Position numbers and translations under genes: made by a program | Part shown: in pieces, positions 13,764 through 14,454 of the stretch | How positions within the stretch are numbered: the stretch's first letter is position 1 | Layout of the letters: every line of letters starts with the position of its first letter | From: Sphingomonas sp. | GTDB taxonomy: Bacteria > Pseudomonadota > Alphaproteobacteria > Sphingomonadales > Sphingomonadaceae | NCBI GenBank assembly: GCA_025936675.1 | Contig: JAICSX010000046.1 | Coordinates: 1-14,454, forward strand | Direction: 5' to 3' | Length of the DNA stretch: 14,454 nt | Notes under the pieces: model-generated | What the model was told of the DNA's origin: nothing | Databases searched by the model: none | The model's input: the letters and a program-made list of their open reading frames with translations, nothing else

Positions 13764-14454
13764 ATGAGGCCGTCAAGAACCGCGAGCTGCGCGACAAGAT
13801 CGCCCAGGATTACGAATGGGGCTTCGTCTCGGACGTCGAGCAGGAGTTCGCCCCCAAGGGCCTCAGCGAAGACACGGTCCGCTTCATCTCGGCCAAAAAG
13901 AATGAGCCCGAATGGATGCTCGAGTGGCGGCTCAAGGCCTATCACGCCTGGCTCGAGATGGAGGAGGTCAGCTGGGCCAAGCTCGACATCCCCGAGATCG
14001 ATTACCAGGACGCTTATTATTACGCGGCGCCCAAGGCGAAGCCGAAGCTCGCCTCATTGGACGAGCTCGACCCGGAAATCCGGCGGACCTACGAGAAGCT
14101 CGGAATCCCGATCGAGGAGCAGAAGGTGCTCGCCGGGGTCGAAGGCGCGGCCAAGGTCGCCGTCGATGCGGTGTTCGACAGCGTTTCCGTCGCCACCACC
14201 TTCCGCGAGGAGCTGAAGAAGGCCGGCGTCATCTTCCTCTCCATCTCCGAAGCGATCCGCGAGCATCCCGAGCTGGTGAAAAAGTACCTCGGCAGCGTCG
14301 TTCCGCAGCGCGACAATTATTTCGCCTGCCTCAACAGTGCGGTCTTTAGCGACGGTACGTTCGTCTACGTGCCCGAAGGCGTCCGTTGCCCGATGGAGCT
14401 TTCGACCTATTTCCGAATCAATGCCGAGAACACCGGCCAGTTCGAGCGCACCCT
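13760..14454 (+). CDS. sufB: Fe-S cluster assembly scaffold protein SufB (5' part; runs off the window)
   Basis: The first 231 codons of a protein usually near 490 residues, open to the window end. It begins [20 protein letters not shown] and contains the conserved SufB stretches [39 protein letters not shown] and [20 protein letters not shown]. SufB, with SufC and SufD, forms the scaffold on which Fe-S clusters are built in the cytoplasm under iron or oxidative stress. The catalytic Cys and SufC/SufD contacts lie in the missing C-terminal half. The ATG at 13760 overlaps the stop of the Rrf2 gene. A second ATG at 13764 opens a different, meaningless frame. sufC and sufD would be expected next, beyond the window. 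Confidence 0.96.
   Translation, partial: MNEAVKNRELRDKIAQDYEWGFVSDVEQEFAPKGLSEDTVRFISAKKNEPEWMLEWRLKAYHAWLEMEEVSWAKLDIPEIDYQDAYYYAAPKAKPKLASLDELDPEIRRTYEKLGIPIEEQKVLAGVEGAAKVAVDAVFDSVSVATTFREELKKAGVIFLSISEAIREHPELVKKYLGSVVPQRDNYFACLNSAVFSDGTFVYVPEGVRCPMELSTYFRINAENTGQFERT

Noticed and set aside
13764..14216. Open frame beginning at an ATG four bases after the sufB start
   Set aside because: Ser/Arg-rich out-of-frame reading; the frame from 13760 gives an unmistakable SufB sequence.

Overview
This GC-rich window is densely packed with chromosomal genes of an alphaproteobacterium. The style of the proteins suggests Sphingomonadales: an Rrf2-type regulator joined to sufB, quinone-type PyrD, the C-terminus of GloA, and a DUF6491-like lipoprotein. 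That placement is an inference from family resemblance; no rRNA or other marker is present. I see no tRNA, rRNA, CRISPR array, transposase, integrase or phage gene, and no gene-free stretch longer than about 190 bases.

Layout: (1) Bases 1-714 hold a promoter-operator region, a four-helix membrane protein and a minimal XRE-type HTH regulator, closed by a hairpin that serves the opposite strand. (2) 781-1662 (minus) is an exported Gly/Met-rich protein built on a tandem domain duplication. (3) 1848-3692 (minus) is a likely two-gene unit: a membrane-anchored L,D-transpeptidase followed by a Kv-beta-type aldo/keto reductase. (4) 3813-5239 (plus) is an alpha/beta hydrolase translationally coupled to a periplasmic TPR protein, converging on a SIMPL-domain protein (5236-5982, minus). 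(5) 6093-8292 (plus) is a compact glyoxalase operon: gloA, a nitronate monooxygenase, gloB. A small lipoprotein gene (8351-8767) follows it behind a hairpin that abuts its ribosome binding site. (6) 8764-13266 (minus) is a pyrD - ggt - acyl-CoA synthetase operon. (7) 13365 to the window end (plus) is the start of the suf Fe-S cluster operon: an Rrf2 regulator overlapping sufB, which runs off the window.

Glutathione chemistry recurs: GloA and GloB convert methylglyoxal to lactate through glutathione adducts, gamma-glutamyltransferase cleaves glutathione outside the cytoplasm, and the aldo/keto reductase could reduce aldehydes. These genes lie in separate transcription units, so a joint role is only a suggestion. 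Most genes are recognisable housekeeping or stress genes. The less explained parts are the membrane-protein/HTH pair with its repeat-rich promoter, the duplicated Gly/Met-rich exported protein, the hairpin next to the lipoprotein start, interlocked stop codons at two convergent junctions, and three nested inverted repeats between pyrD and the suf operon. I found no clear evidence of a wholly new multi-gene system.
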